This document shows positions 33,430 through 43,500 of a stretch of DNA of 64,000 nt, in pieces (position 1 is the stretch's first letter; each line of letters opens with the position of its first letter). The DNA is from Notolepis coatsorum. Taxonomy: Eukaryota > Chordata > Actinopteri > Aulopiformes > Paralepididae. The notes under the pieces were generated by a model. It saw only the letters and a program-made list of their open reading frames with translations, was not told the DNA's origin and did no database searches. The position numbers and the translations under genes are program-made. The DNA lies in assembly GCA_963971535.1 (NCBI GenBank), contig OZ020589.1:56393842-56457841 (forward strand), in the 5' to 3' direction.

Positions 33430-34395
33430 TGTCACGTACGTGGGTTGTTCATTATCATTATTGCCATATATTTTAACACCATGTAACATCAGGTTAATAT
33501 ATATGTGTTTTGTATGTGTGATGTTGTGTCATCTCCTAATCTCCTGTTTCTGTTTGACAGATGCCACTCATCTCCCTGATTGGATTGGTTGCACCTGATT
33601 GGTGCACTTTCAGACAGGCAGTGGAGATGGGTGGATATAGAGTGGGGAGATGACACACATCGGGGCGCCTCATGGAGTCATTTGCCAGTGACCATAGTGT
33701 TGGAGGTTGCCCTTGAATTGCCACTGTTGTGTGGAATTGTTATTATTGTGTGTTCTTGCTGTTCACACTGCTTACCTGGTGGGCATTGTGTCTGTGTTGG
33801 TTGCTACCAGGTAAGTGTATATAATATATCTTGTTGGCCTCTGTGCCTTCTGTCACTATTGTGTGGATACTATAGTGTGTACTCCTTATGCCATTTACCA
33901 CTGTGTGTGGGCAACTGTAATATTGTATTGGCCTTATTTGTCGCTACTGTGTGGATTAGCCATTGTATCAGTGTATATAGTATTGTTGTTGGCCTCAGTG
34001 CCTAATTGCCACTGTTCCACTGGAACTATATATACATTGTGTGGGCCTTAGTGCTGGGTGATATCCCAGTGCCAACCTGGTTGACTGGTGTCTGTAGACA
34101 CAGCCCATACTAGCATTTATTATTAGATTTACCCTGTGTGTTCTCCAACTACCTTTTTCCCTATTTGTTTGTATGTTTGTGGGATTACTTCCCCTCCTTA
34201 CCATAATAAATCAGTGGAGGTTTCAATCCCTACCCTGTATAATAAATATAATTTACTATTTTTGGAACAATGCCTTGTGTTTATTCTCTTACCTGCCCGG
34301 GACCATGCTTAGTGCACTACTGGAGCGGGCTGGTTTTCACATACAGCCCGCTTCAGCTTATATTTTATATAGTCAATAGACTTTAGTATGTGACA
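33430..34395 (+). repeat. element B 3' LTR
   Basis: 966 bp, TGTCACGTACG...GTATGTGACA, preceded by the purine tract ATGGGGGGAG. About a dozen differences from the 5' LTR were seen by eye. Minus-strand LINE sequence resumes right after the target duplication. Confidence 0.9.
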
Positions 34396-34400
34396 ATACC

Positions 34401-36010
34401 AGAAGCGATGTATTTATAATATTTAAGACATGACTTGCAATACTCTCGAATATTCTGTGGGTATAGGGTCAATACAGGAAGTGGAGTTACATTCCATGAC
34501 AGTTTTGTAAAGCTCAGTTGATGTAATGCAAGCAAAATTTCCTATGGTTACTTTTTCGCAGGGTTTGCTGATGGTGTCCATGTTTGTATCAGGACTAATG
34601 CTGGCTCTAATGGAAGTTATTTTGTTATTGAAGAATAATGCTAGTTCTTCACATTTTGATGCAGATGACTGTGGAGGGGTGGGGGCAGTGTTGAGTAGCT
34701 GGTCGATGGCTGAGAATAATATTCTAGAGTTTCCAATATTCTCTGTGATAATCTTAGAAAAATAGTCCTTTCTTGCCACTCGTATTTCTTTGTTATAGGC
34801 AGTCATGGCTTCCTTATATATCGCAGTGGACTGTGAGCTTGGTTTTCCTCCATTTTCGTTCAGCAGCTCTACAGATTCTCTTTGTCTGACCAACACTGCT
34901 ATTATTTAACCATGGAGAGATTTTGTCACTTGACTTTTTTTTTTGCCTTTAATGGAGCGACAACATCCAGTGTATATGATAGGGTGTTGTTGATATTTTC
35001 AACCATGCAGTTTAAAGAACAGTCCAGGCTGGATGGTTCAGTTTGTCTCATGATGTTTGAGAACTTCTCTTCTGCGATGTCATCTAGTACTCTTCGCTTT
35101 ACAATGGTTACCTTTTTTGTCTCTGTTAAGTTTAGGTTAGCATTGAAGAATACACAGATATAGGTAATTCGATTACTGATACTTTATCAATGTTCAGCCT
35201 TGTTGTCATCACTAAGTCTAAGGTGTTACCATGTTGGTGAGTGGGTTCATTTACATGTTGTATTAGCTCAAAGCTGTCCAGTAGGTTGGTAAGCTCAATA
35301 GCCTTGGGGTCGTTCTTCTTATTTATATGAATATTCATATCTCCATGTATGATTAATCTTTCACATCTAAGGATACCGACTGAGATTAGCTCTGATAATT
35401 CCTGCACAAATATTGATGAGTATTTTGGTGGCCGGTACAATGTGATGATGAGCAAAGACAGTTCAGCTTTGAGCTCAATAGCAAGATATTAAAATTATGT
35501 AAATTCACCCATGTCAATGTCATTACATACAAACGATGTAGATAAAATAGCGGCAAGCCCTCCCCCTTTTCTATTTTGTCTGACCGATTGATAATACTTA
35601 TAATTTGGAGGGCAGGCTTCTATCAGCGTTGTCGCACCAGTAATGTCATTTAGTCGGGTCTCGACTAGGAACATGCATTGCAAATTCTTTTCAGTTATCA
35701 GATCATTGATTAAGAAAGATTTGTTGCTCAACAATCTAACATTCAGAAGGGCCATTGTCAATGATTTTGTGATGGGGGTGTGGCCGGCCATGGCTGAGCG
35801 ATGATGGGTCTGAGGTTGTTACAGTACGAGTCAGGCTTTTCTTCCTGAGTCTGATAGTAGTGAGAACAGGAACAGCATGGTTTGTTATTGGAACAAATTG
35901 ATAGCAGGGTGTGAGGTGGTGGTGGATGTGGTGGTGGACATTTTGGAGGTTGCAGTTGTTTGTACTGCAGTGTGTACTGTTCATGTAGGTTTGAATAATG
36001 CAATGAAGAT
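34401..36010 (-). mobile_element. L2-like LINE, endonuclease part (right piece of the split LINE)
   Basis: Minus strand, from right to left: an N-terminal leader; then an APE-type endonuclease with LLNVRLLSNKSFLINDLI and VETRLND near 35650-35760, YRPPK near 35430, LIIHGDMNIHI near 35350 and THQHGNTLDLVMT near 35235; then a linker toward the RT (RKDYFSKII, then CIDPIPTEY). The endonuclease nicks target DNA for target-primed reverse transcription. Frame changes and stops split it into at least three open pieces (35495-35791, 35132-35455, 34423-34896). Its RT continues at 11652-11775 beyond element B. Confidence 0.85.
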
Positions 36011-36098
36011 TAGGTCTTATTATCTATCCTTCTACACTTCTCTTTAATCATTCTTCCCTCTCTCCTATTAGGACTGAACCAAGAGCAAGCAGCAGCTG

Positions 36099-36303
36099 AC
36101 CACATGCCACTCTCTGTTGGTATACTGGGATGACCACATACCACTCTCTGTTGGTATACTGGGATGACCACATACCACACTCTCTGTTGGTATACTGGGA
36201 TGACCACATACCACACTCTCTGTTGGTATAATGGGATGACCACATACCACACTCTCTGTTGGTATACTGGGATGACCACATACCACTCTCTGTTGGTATA
36301 CTC
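36099..36303. repeat. 34-36 bp minisatellite, six copies
   Basis: Unit: CCACATACCACTCTCTGTTG plus GTATACTGGGATGA; some units have an extra CA. The array resumes at 37464-37540 after an L2 fragment and a SINE. Confidence 0.95.
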
Positions 36304-36980
36304 CAAGGTCAAACCTTTTTATCCCGTAGTGTTTTTGAAACTGTTATCCATGCTTTTATGACCTCTCGCTTTGACTATTCTAATGCCTTATATATTGGCG
36401 TCAGTCAGGCCTCCCTCTCTCGCTTGCAGTTAGTGCAGAACGCCGCTGCTCGTCTACTAACTGGAACACATAAGCAAGAGCACATTTCCCTTGTACTGGC
36501 TTCCCTCCACTGGCTTCCGGTGCATTTTAGGATCGATTTTAAGGTTTTACTGTTTGCTTTTAAATGTCTCAATGGCTTGGCACCGGGCTACCTCTCGGAC
36601 CTGCTGGAACCTTATGCTCCTCCAAGGTCCCACAGTTCCTCTGATCAGCTCCTTCTGGCTGTTCCCAAGTCCAGGCTGAAGCTTAGGGGGGACCGTGCTT
36701 TTGCAGTGGCAGCCCCAAAGCTCTGGAATGAGCTGCCACTGCATGTTAGGCAGGCCCCCACTCTGCAGGTGTTTAAATCACGCCTCAAAATTAATCTATT
36801 TGCTTTAGCTTTTGGTTTTTAAACGGTTTGAGAGACCTGCCTTTTTTATGTGACATATTGTATTTGTTTTTATTATGTGCTTTTATATTTTTAGCTTATG
36901 TTGTGGGACTTGTACAGCACTTTGGTCAACTTTGTTGTTTTTAAATGTGCTCTATAAATAAAGTGGATTGGATTGGATAC
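36304..36980 (+). mobile_element. L2 LINE 3' end (RT C-terminus and tail)
   Basis: Plus-strand frame with SRFDYSNALYIGVSQASLSR, then QLVQNAAARLLTGTHK, HWLPVHFRIDFKVLLFAFK, YLSDLLEPYAPPRS and LWNELPLHVRQAPTLQVFKS. This is the standard C-terminus of vertebrate L2 reverse transcriptase. The frame ends at 36822. The 3' part holds AATAAAGTGGATTGGATTGG, the short repeated tail of L2. 5'-truncated; it lies inside the minisatellite. Confidence 0.9.
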
Positions 36981-37018
36981 TCAGCTGACCATGTATAATA
37001 ATTGTAATTGGTTAGACT

Positions 37019-37463
37019 AGAAGTCTTTATTTGTCATGCAGTTTTAATACACACACGCGAGATGGGCGACCCACAGGAACACACACACACATGCACTGAG
37101 TCGCCGATGAAATGTCTCTCTGCACTTTTCCCATCCCGTTGTCCTTCCCCCCATGGGCAGCCGGGAGCAGATAGGGCATCAACGTGAGCCACGCCCCAGG
37201 GACCAATCCGCGTGCTCCTGTCCGTCTTCGTCAAGGACGCCACAGCGTTACCGGTCTGTTGTGCATGTTTTTCCATTGGGTTTATCTTATCGGGGGAGAA
37301 ACCCTTGCGAGCACGGGGAGAACATGCAAACTCCAGACAGAAAGACCTGGGAGATAACCCACCTGAGTACCTGGCATCATGGAAATCTGGTCCCCAAGCG
37401 GGAATCGAACCCTGGACCTTCTTGCTGTGAGGCGACAGTGTTAACCACTACACCACCGTGCCG
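37019..37463 (-). mobile_element. tRNA-derived SINE
   Basis: On the minus strand the element starts CGGCACGGTGGTGTAGTGG. The A box TGGTGTAGTGGTTA lies at about 37442-37455 and the B box GGTTCGATTCC at 37401-37411, the two parts of a tRNA-type RNA polymerase III promoter. The body contains TCTGGAGTTTGCATGTTCTC, a phrase common in fish SINEs. The end, GACAAATAAAGACTT, is a LINE-like tail also found at 37757-37942. About 445 bp. Inserted in or beside the minisatellite. Confidence 0.8.
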
Positions 37464-37540
37464 CTCTCTGTTGGTATACTGGGATGACCACATACCACTC
37501 TCTGTTGGTATACTGGGCTAACCATGTACCACACTCTGTA
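37464..37540. repeat. 34-36 bp minisatellite, continued
   Basis: Two further copies of the unit at 36099, the last one altered (GGGCTAACCATGTACCACAC). Confidence 0.9.
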
Positions 37541-38280
37541 GGGACCCTCGGCCCTGTGAGGTGCTGTTTCTGTAGCATCTGGTCATATTCCATGGGAGGA
37601 TGTTCTCAATGGTGCATGTGCAGAGGTAATTTAGTATCTCAGGGGCCATCTTGAACTTCCCCATACATCTGAGGAAGTACATGTACTGCTGTTGCCAACA
37701 TGTGTAGATCAAGTTAGATCCTCTGAGATGTATAGCAGATGTATATCTGGAGGATGCGGCCCACACCCATGCCCATGTCTGCTCCTGGCTGCCCTTGGGG
37801 GGGAAGGACCATGGGATGGGTCAACCGCAGAGAGGCATTTAATCAGCGACCCAATGCTGTGTGTATGTGTGTGTTCCTGTATGTTGCCCATCTTACATGT
37901 GTGTATAATGACAAATAAATACTTCTTCTTCTTCTATATATTGATGCCAAAGTATCTGAAGTTGCTGAAACATCTGTTTCCTCCCAAAGTCCATAATCAG
38001 CTCATTAGTCTTACTGATGTTCAGGGAGAGATGGTTTTCCTGGCACTGCGGGAAATCAAGGTTCTCATCATTGGATGAGATCAAGCCTCCCATAGCTGTG
38101 TTGCCCACAAACCTGACAATGGTGTTGGGGTTTTGCTTGGCCATGCAGTCATGTGTATAATGAGTACAGGAGGGGGCTCAGAAAACAACATTGAGGGCCC
38201 CCCATGTTGAAAGTGATGATTGAGGAGGTGCAGTTAACCACCGGCACCACTTGTGGTCTGCCTGTCAGAAAGGTGAGGAC
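37541..38280 (-). mobile_element. decayed Rex1/CR1-like LINE RT fragment
   Basis: Minus-strand pieces read LTFLTGRPQVVPVVN, LSPLLYSLYTHDC, VRFVGNTAMGGLISSNDE, LSLNISKTNELIMDFG and, beyond an insertion, LYISEDLT and YMYFLRCMGKFKM. They line up with the better-preserved LINE at 50896-52093. Several stops and shifts are present, and the usual catalytic aspartates are changed (GN for DD). A partial SINE (37757-37942) splits it. Confidence 0.75.
37757..37942 (+). mobile_element. partial SINE (3' part only) with (CTT)n tail
   Basis: Matches the 3' part of the SINE at 37019-37463 in opposite orientation: CTCCTGGCTGCCC, GGGAAGGACCATGGGATGG, TGTGTGTTCCTGTATGTTGC, and the end GACAAATAAATACTTCTTC. No A or B box. 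It interrupts the LINE fragment. Confidence 0.75.
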
Positions 38281-38299
38281 CCATTGACATAGTTCCCCT

Positions 38300-38505
38300 G
38301 AAAAAAATTGAATGTCCAAATATAACCCTAACTAAACTTACTGTCATGCACTTGTCCTAATAAACTAACCTACACTGTAGCACTCAACACTTTGATGAAC
38401 ATTGTTACTCAGCTGATAGAGTTGTGCCCTTCCTGATGACTTGTCGTACAGAACTTGTAAGTTGCTTTGGATAAAAGCATCAGCTAAATGACTAAATGTA
38501 AATGG
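38300..38505 (+). mobile_element. L2-like LINE 3' tail (plus orientation)
   Basis: Ends AAGTTGCTTTGGATAAAAGC, then ATCAGCTAAATGACTAAATG and TAAA, the widespread fish L2 3' end. The preceding TACTCAGCTGATAGAGTTG block also occurs inverted at 38945-38985. It lies between a scrap of the 30-bp minisatellite (38281-38299) and its main array. Confidence 0.75.
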
Positions 38506-38876
38506 ATGATCCTCACATAGTTCCTCTGGATGAACAGCATCCTCTCATAGTTCCTCTGGATGAACAGCATCCTCACATAATTCCTCTGGATGAACAGCAT
38601 CCTCACATACTGTAGTTCCCCTGGATGAACAGCATCCTCACATACTGTAGTTCCCCTGGATGAACAGCATCCTCACATACTGTAGTTCCCCTCGATGAAC
38701 AGCATCATCACATAGTTCCCCTGGATGAACAGCATCCTTGCATAGTTCCTCTGGATGAACAGCATCCTCACATAGTTCCCCTGGATGTACAGCATCCTCA
38801 CATAGTTCCTCTGGATGAACACCATCCTCACATAGTTCCTCTGGATGAACAGCATCCTCACATAGTTCCTCTGGAT
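38506..38876. repeat. 30-bp minisatellite, about twelve copies
   Basis: Unit TGGATGAACAGCATCCTCAC plus ATAGTTCCTC, with some units carrying ATACTGTAGTTCCCC. The same unit reappears at 38281-38299, 52744-52836 and 54325-54425, so one array has been split by later insertions. Confidence 0.95.
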
Positions 38877-38988
38877 TTACATTTCCATTTAGTCATTTAG
38901 CTGACGCTTTTATCCAAAGCGACTTACACATTTTGTACAACAAGACAGCAGGAAGGGTACAACTCTATCAGCTGAGTAACAATGTTCA
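38877..38988 (-). mobile_element. L2-like LINE 3' tail, first piece of a split element
   Basis: Minus-strand version of the tail at 38300-38505: TTAGTCATTTAGCTGACGC, then TTTTATCCAAAGCGACTTAC. It breaks off at 38988 with TTCA and resumes after element D at 50863 (TTCATCAAAGTGTTGAGTGC), then again after another LINE at 52094. Confidence 0.85.
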
Positions 38989-40515
38989 TGTGGTATATTC
39001 TCAGTCTCAAACTGCTATGAGTTATGAATTATTGTTATGAGTTATGAATTAAGGTTCCCAAGGTCGACCGCTACTGGGAGATAACTGAGAAATGTAAGAA
39101 TCCAGTGCATTACACCCTAAATATATTCCCTCTGTTAGATGTACATAAGTGCTCTGCTTTTCCCCCAAAGAGTTTATTAACTACATTTCTTCTAGAAGTA
39201 ATTACAATTGGCAAAGCTAAAAGATAAGACACCAATTAGATTTCTATAAAATAAGCAAAACTAATAATATAGTTGGACTAAAAGGTCAGGCAAATCTGGA
39301 GACATACTGACTGGTCTACTCTGTCAAAAAGACAGGTTGAGACAGGGCTAAGTGCTTAATTAAGCATACAGTCTCTTCCCCCACGCTTGTGGGTAGTAAA
39401 ACAATACAAACTAAGCCACTCGATGGCTAAGATTAGAATTTCTATAGGGGGGTCTGTAAGCAAGCGTAGAACAATAGGAACGGCCCCCTCAGGCACTCAA
39501 ACTGATACTAAAACAGGACATTCTATAGATACAGCTGCTCTCAAGGAGGGGCAGGAAGAATCCTCTTCCTCACCTCCTCTTGTCAAGAGGGGGGGGGGGG
39601 GGAGATGGATTCTGAATTGGCCTAAAAACTATGCTTCTAGTTTTAAATGTTTAGCCAATACTAAAACCACCAGGGATTATACTTTGGTAACCAAGTGTAA
39701 TTTATTTAGAAGCATCAAACTAACTTCAAAGATATTTAACCTAGAATACATACAGTAAAACAGTTTGTCTTAAAACTAACAATATGTTTAATTAGGTATT
39801 TAGAAGGCCACAGAATTCGGGAAAGTACTTGAATTAACTGTCTGAACCAAGTAATAACTAATTTCTAATTCTTAAGATAGTAAAATCAGATACTGTATAC
39901 ATTTAAACGATAAACTCCAGAACGGTAACTATTCCCCAAAAATAGAAATGACCTGCCCCTTTAAGATTCAAAATGGCAGACGACCCCTATCTAAAATGGC
40001 CGATGTGAGCTTTAGCCAATCAGGACTTAGATATCCGCCCCCTGACGAACCAGTTCGACGTTTGCTCAGGGGCGGGATTTAGCCGTTAAAAGTGTCTGCA
40101 CCGGGGCAGACAAAGCAGAACCTCCTGAAATCTTTTATGCACAGCCGAACGGAGAAGGACCCGCTTGAGACGTTTTGCCACGAGAACAGAAGCCGTTGTC
40201 TCCCCCGACAACAAGAATCAACAACCGAAGATACCTTGAAGATTATTATTCTTAACTACTTTTATTAGACTGATATTAGGGACTTGCGGCATAGTGCTTG
40301 TTCCACTAATATCATTGCGCTTTCATTGATTGAACCAGAACATTTTTGTATACTTTTTGGACTTTGAATAAACCAGATCTGAGAAATAGAAACACTCTCA
40401 TTGATTCCTTTCTTCCGTCGTGCTACACAGTGTTTTGGTAAAAGACTTAGAGCCATAGAACACAACGCAGAAGAGTAGAGTATATGATCAGAAGGCTCTG
40501 GTCAAATTTACATTA
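38989..40515 (+). repeat. element D 5' LTR
   Basis: Contains AGCCAATCAGG (CCAAT-box-like) at about 40013-40023 and AATAAA at 40367-40372, in the right order for a retroviral-type U3-R-U5. Closely matches 49342-50862. Confidence 0.92.
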
Positions 40516-40517
40516 GA

Positions 40518-40532
40518 TGGTGCCCTGACTCG
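40518..40532 (+). promoter_or_regulatory. element D primer-binding site (tRNA-His type)
   Basis: TGGTGCCCTGACTCG matches the complement of the 3' end of tRNA-His (TGGTGCCGTGACTCG) at 14 of 15 positions. It starts two bases after the LTR. Confidence 0.75.
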
Positions 40533-43500
40533 CGGCTGGAACGTAAATTTTTTCGGCATACGAGCGTCTTCATGCTCGTTATTCTTCAACGCCCGACGAT
40601 CTGAATCGCACCACAGGACGTTCTAGTCTACGTGAATCAGGTGAGTGACACACAAGGCAATATGCCGAATACAGGGCGTCCAGGACGAGAGGGGTTGTTA
40701 GAAAGACCCGCAAAAGATCTGTGTGTGTCACGGGGGCAGAGCAGCCGGCGGTTCTTGAAGACCGGAGGCCTGTCTCGGTGGGCACGATAATGGGAGTAGC
40801 GGGTGAAGCGTAACGATCATTAAAGCCATAATGTGCAGGGTCGTTTAGGCGGGGATCTCAGAGATCACACGTAGGAATGACGGAATTGCACTGCGTCTTT
40901 ATGTTTGGTAACTGATCGCTGCCTGTGGCGTTTGAGAAGTGCAATAGTGGTACATTCTGAATGCCAGCCGGGCTGCTGGCTGTTCAGAAGTTGTAAAGAT
41001 GAGGGACGTTTTTTCGTGTTTTTATGTACAGCGGCTGCGTTTGAACGTGCGTTATGCGCCTGGTACATTCATGCTCCGTCGAAAGTCGCCCCTCAAGCGG
41101 CGAGTAGGTGGATGTGTAGAATGTCGGGCATAACGGCAATGGTACATTTCCAGGCCTCATTCCAGCGCTACACGGTGCACAAAATCAGAAGGGTAAGGAG
41201 TTAGCTCACATATGGCAGATCGTTACGGTCGTGGAGGTCCCAAATGGTTTAAGGAGATGTAGACGAACGAGAGCCTACTTTGGGTTGAGTATGTAAAGCT
41301 AAGAGGTTCGTCCAGGCTAGCCGATACCCGGCGTGTTTGCGGGCGGGGATTTTGCACTGGAAGTAGAAGCTATTCTACCTCGGTCTGGCCGTTTAGTGCT
41401 GGGTTGGGGACGGGATCGATTTTGCCTGCTAGCCGTGAGACAGTTAGTTTAATTAAGGCAATATTCGGAAATATCCCATAAGGAGCCTGCTCGCCTGAGG
41501 TGTCTACATCACTGTTATGGCGCACAACTTAAGTAAATTAAGCTCTTATAACGATCGTTTAGTTTAGACCGTACAATGTAGATGTTTGTTGCACGTAATG
41601 TGATGAGAACGCACTTAGCGCGGTAAGAATGTGTATATAGAAAGTGTTCAAATGAGTACTGTTACCTAGCGATGCTAATGGCTAAGCTAGGCTAATGGCT
41701 AAAGCTAACGGCTGAGCTAACGGCTGGGTAATAAGGTCAAGCTAGCATCTTCACGTCCATTGACAACAAGCCTTTGAACCGGAAGTCGTTCTAAGCTAAG
41801 CTAGGCTAAATGGCTGAAGCTAACGGCTGGCTAGGCTATAAGGGTCAAACTAGCAATTACATATCCGGCGTCAACAAAGATTGAACCGGAAGTCGTCCTG
41901 TGTATAAATGTTTTTATATTGTTTAATCTGTAGAATAGCGCTTACATTGGATCAAAGTTCTGTTGAGGGTTGACGTCGTCATAACGCTGACATCGCAGAC
42001 TGCTATAATGCTCTGTGAATGGAATAGATTGCCGTTTAAGCTCGTAGCTAATGCTAAGCTAGGCTGGCTATTAAATGCTAAGCTAGGCTGCATGCTAACG
42101 AGCGTTACTGAAAGCTAATGTAGCTAATGCGACTACTGTTATGAATGGCGGACGGTGTAGCATGGCTAGTTTAGCTATGGCTACCTAGCGATGCTACATG
42201 CTAACGTGGCTACCCAATGCTAATGTTGTGAATGGATGGGTTGTACTGTTGTGTGAACGTTATGATATTGATGCGTCGTGTATATGACTGCGTGTTGTAT
42301 TTGCAGTGTGATTGTGTGAACCTACAGTGTTGTTTAATATCCAGTTGGCAATGTGGTTATGGTTAAGGATTCGGTGGGCCGTAACAAACCCTTGCATGCG
42401 CGCTGAGTTTATGAGCGCATATGTGTGGGGCGGAAGCCGTGTTAATCAGTAAAGGTGGTGTTTGGTTAAAAATGCAGTAGGGGGCAGTAGAGGCAAGCTT
42501 TTGCTCCCATTTTAGGTTGCTCTCATTTTTCATCTTTCACTCTCATGATATTTTATCTTTTATGTCACAGTAACTTTAGGGCTAAGGTTGAATACATTAA
42601 TAGCAGATTAGATTGATTAGCAGTAATAGTAATTGATAGTGATATAGTCTGTAAGTAACACATAAGAATGATAGATGTTGTATCCCATCTTTTTCCTTCT
42701 CTCACACTCTCTCTCTCTTTCTCTCTTTGAGTTGCTCTGTATTACTAATTGCATAGGCAGTTTATATCTTTCATAGTTGCTTGCTTGTTCCCTGAAGGTT
42801 AATCTCATTCCCACACATTTGGGGAATGGGTTAAAGTGGCTTGATAAATTCATCAACTCAATTTGTTATGATTTGATAGTTTTTTCTTTTACAATACTCC
42901 TATAGCACACACTCGGATAATTTTTTCTCTCTTTCTATGTTTTCTATAACGCTATTGTTGTGCAGCAGGTGATACTGTAAGGTCTGCTAGTTAATTCTAA
43001 TTTCTGATAGCATAGGATTGGGATTGTATTATTATTCGTTTGGGAGGCTTTCCCCCCCTCCTCCCTCTGTCTCTCCTTCTCTCTCTCTCCTCTTCCCCTC
43101 CCCTCCTTCGCTGGTTCCATACACACTTGCCCTTCAAAATGGTTGTAGGTTGTGTTGGGGTTAGGATGTTTTTCCCCGTTCAGAAGCCCTTTCATCTCCC
43201 TACCTGGCCCTGGGGGTAGTATTCGGCCTTGGGTGTTGGATGTGTGTTTCGACTGGGTGTACGGAGTCCAGTCGGGGTTTGTTATGGAGCGAATGTTTTA
43301 TTAGTTGAGTTTTGTTTGGGACAGTTGATGAGGGGGCATGGGGTATATTTTTTTCATTTAGACAAGGTACCAGCTCCCTACTCCCCCCACTGAGGTGACA
43401 GGGGTATGGCTATGGGAAGAAATACACTTCTCATTTTCAGCTTGAGTTTGTACGTTGGTATTGTGGGATTTGTAGTGTGTTAGTGGGGGTTGGAGGAGTA

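Larger units (their letters stand above)
11781..34395 (+). mobile_element. LTR element B: Gmr1-like Ty3/gypsy retrotransposon, split by A and C
   Basis: 5' LTR 11781-12718 plus 19415-19441 (interrupted by element A); 3' LTR 33430-34395. LTRs are about 965 bp and end TGTCAC...GTGACA. The candidate target duplication is ATACA (11776-11780) and ATACC (34396-34400), matching 4 of 5. A primer site TGGGGGCTC directly follows the 5' LTR, as in tRNA-Pro-primed elements; a purine tract ATGGGGGGAG precedes the 3' LTR. Order of parts: Gag, protease, integrase, then RT and RNase H. Integrase before RT is the Gmr1 order, rare among Ty3/gypsy elements. About 7.2 kb of B's own sequence remain. It is broken: two large insertions and a few smaller breaks. 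LTRs differ by roughly a dozen bases by eye, so it is young to moderately old. Confidence 0.85.

Noticed and set aside
36099-36303. Regular repeats that could suggest a repeat protein (WYVVIPVYQQR in minus frames)
   Set aside because: The frames exist only because the unit length is often a multiple of three; the array varies between 34 and 36 bp.
39387-39758. 123-residue frame within the element D 5' LTR
   Set aside because: It is not open in the 3' LTR, has no known motif and depends on a G run.
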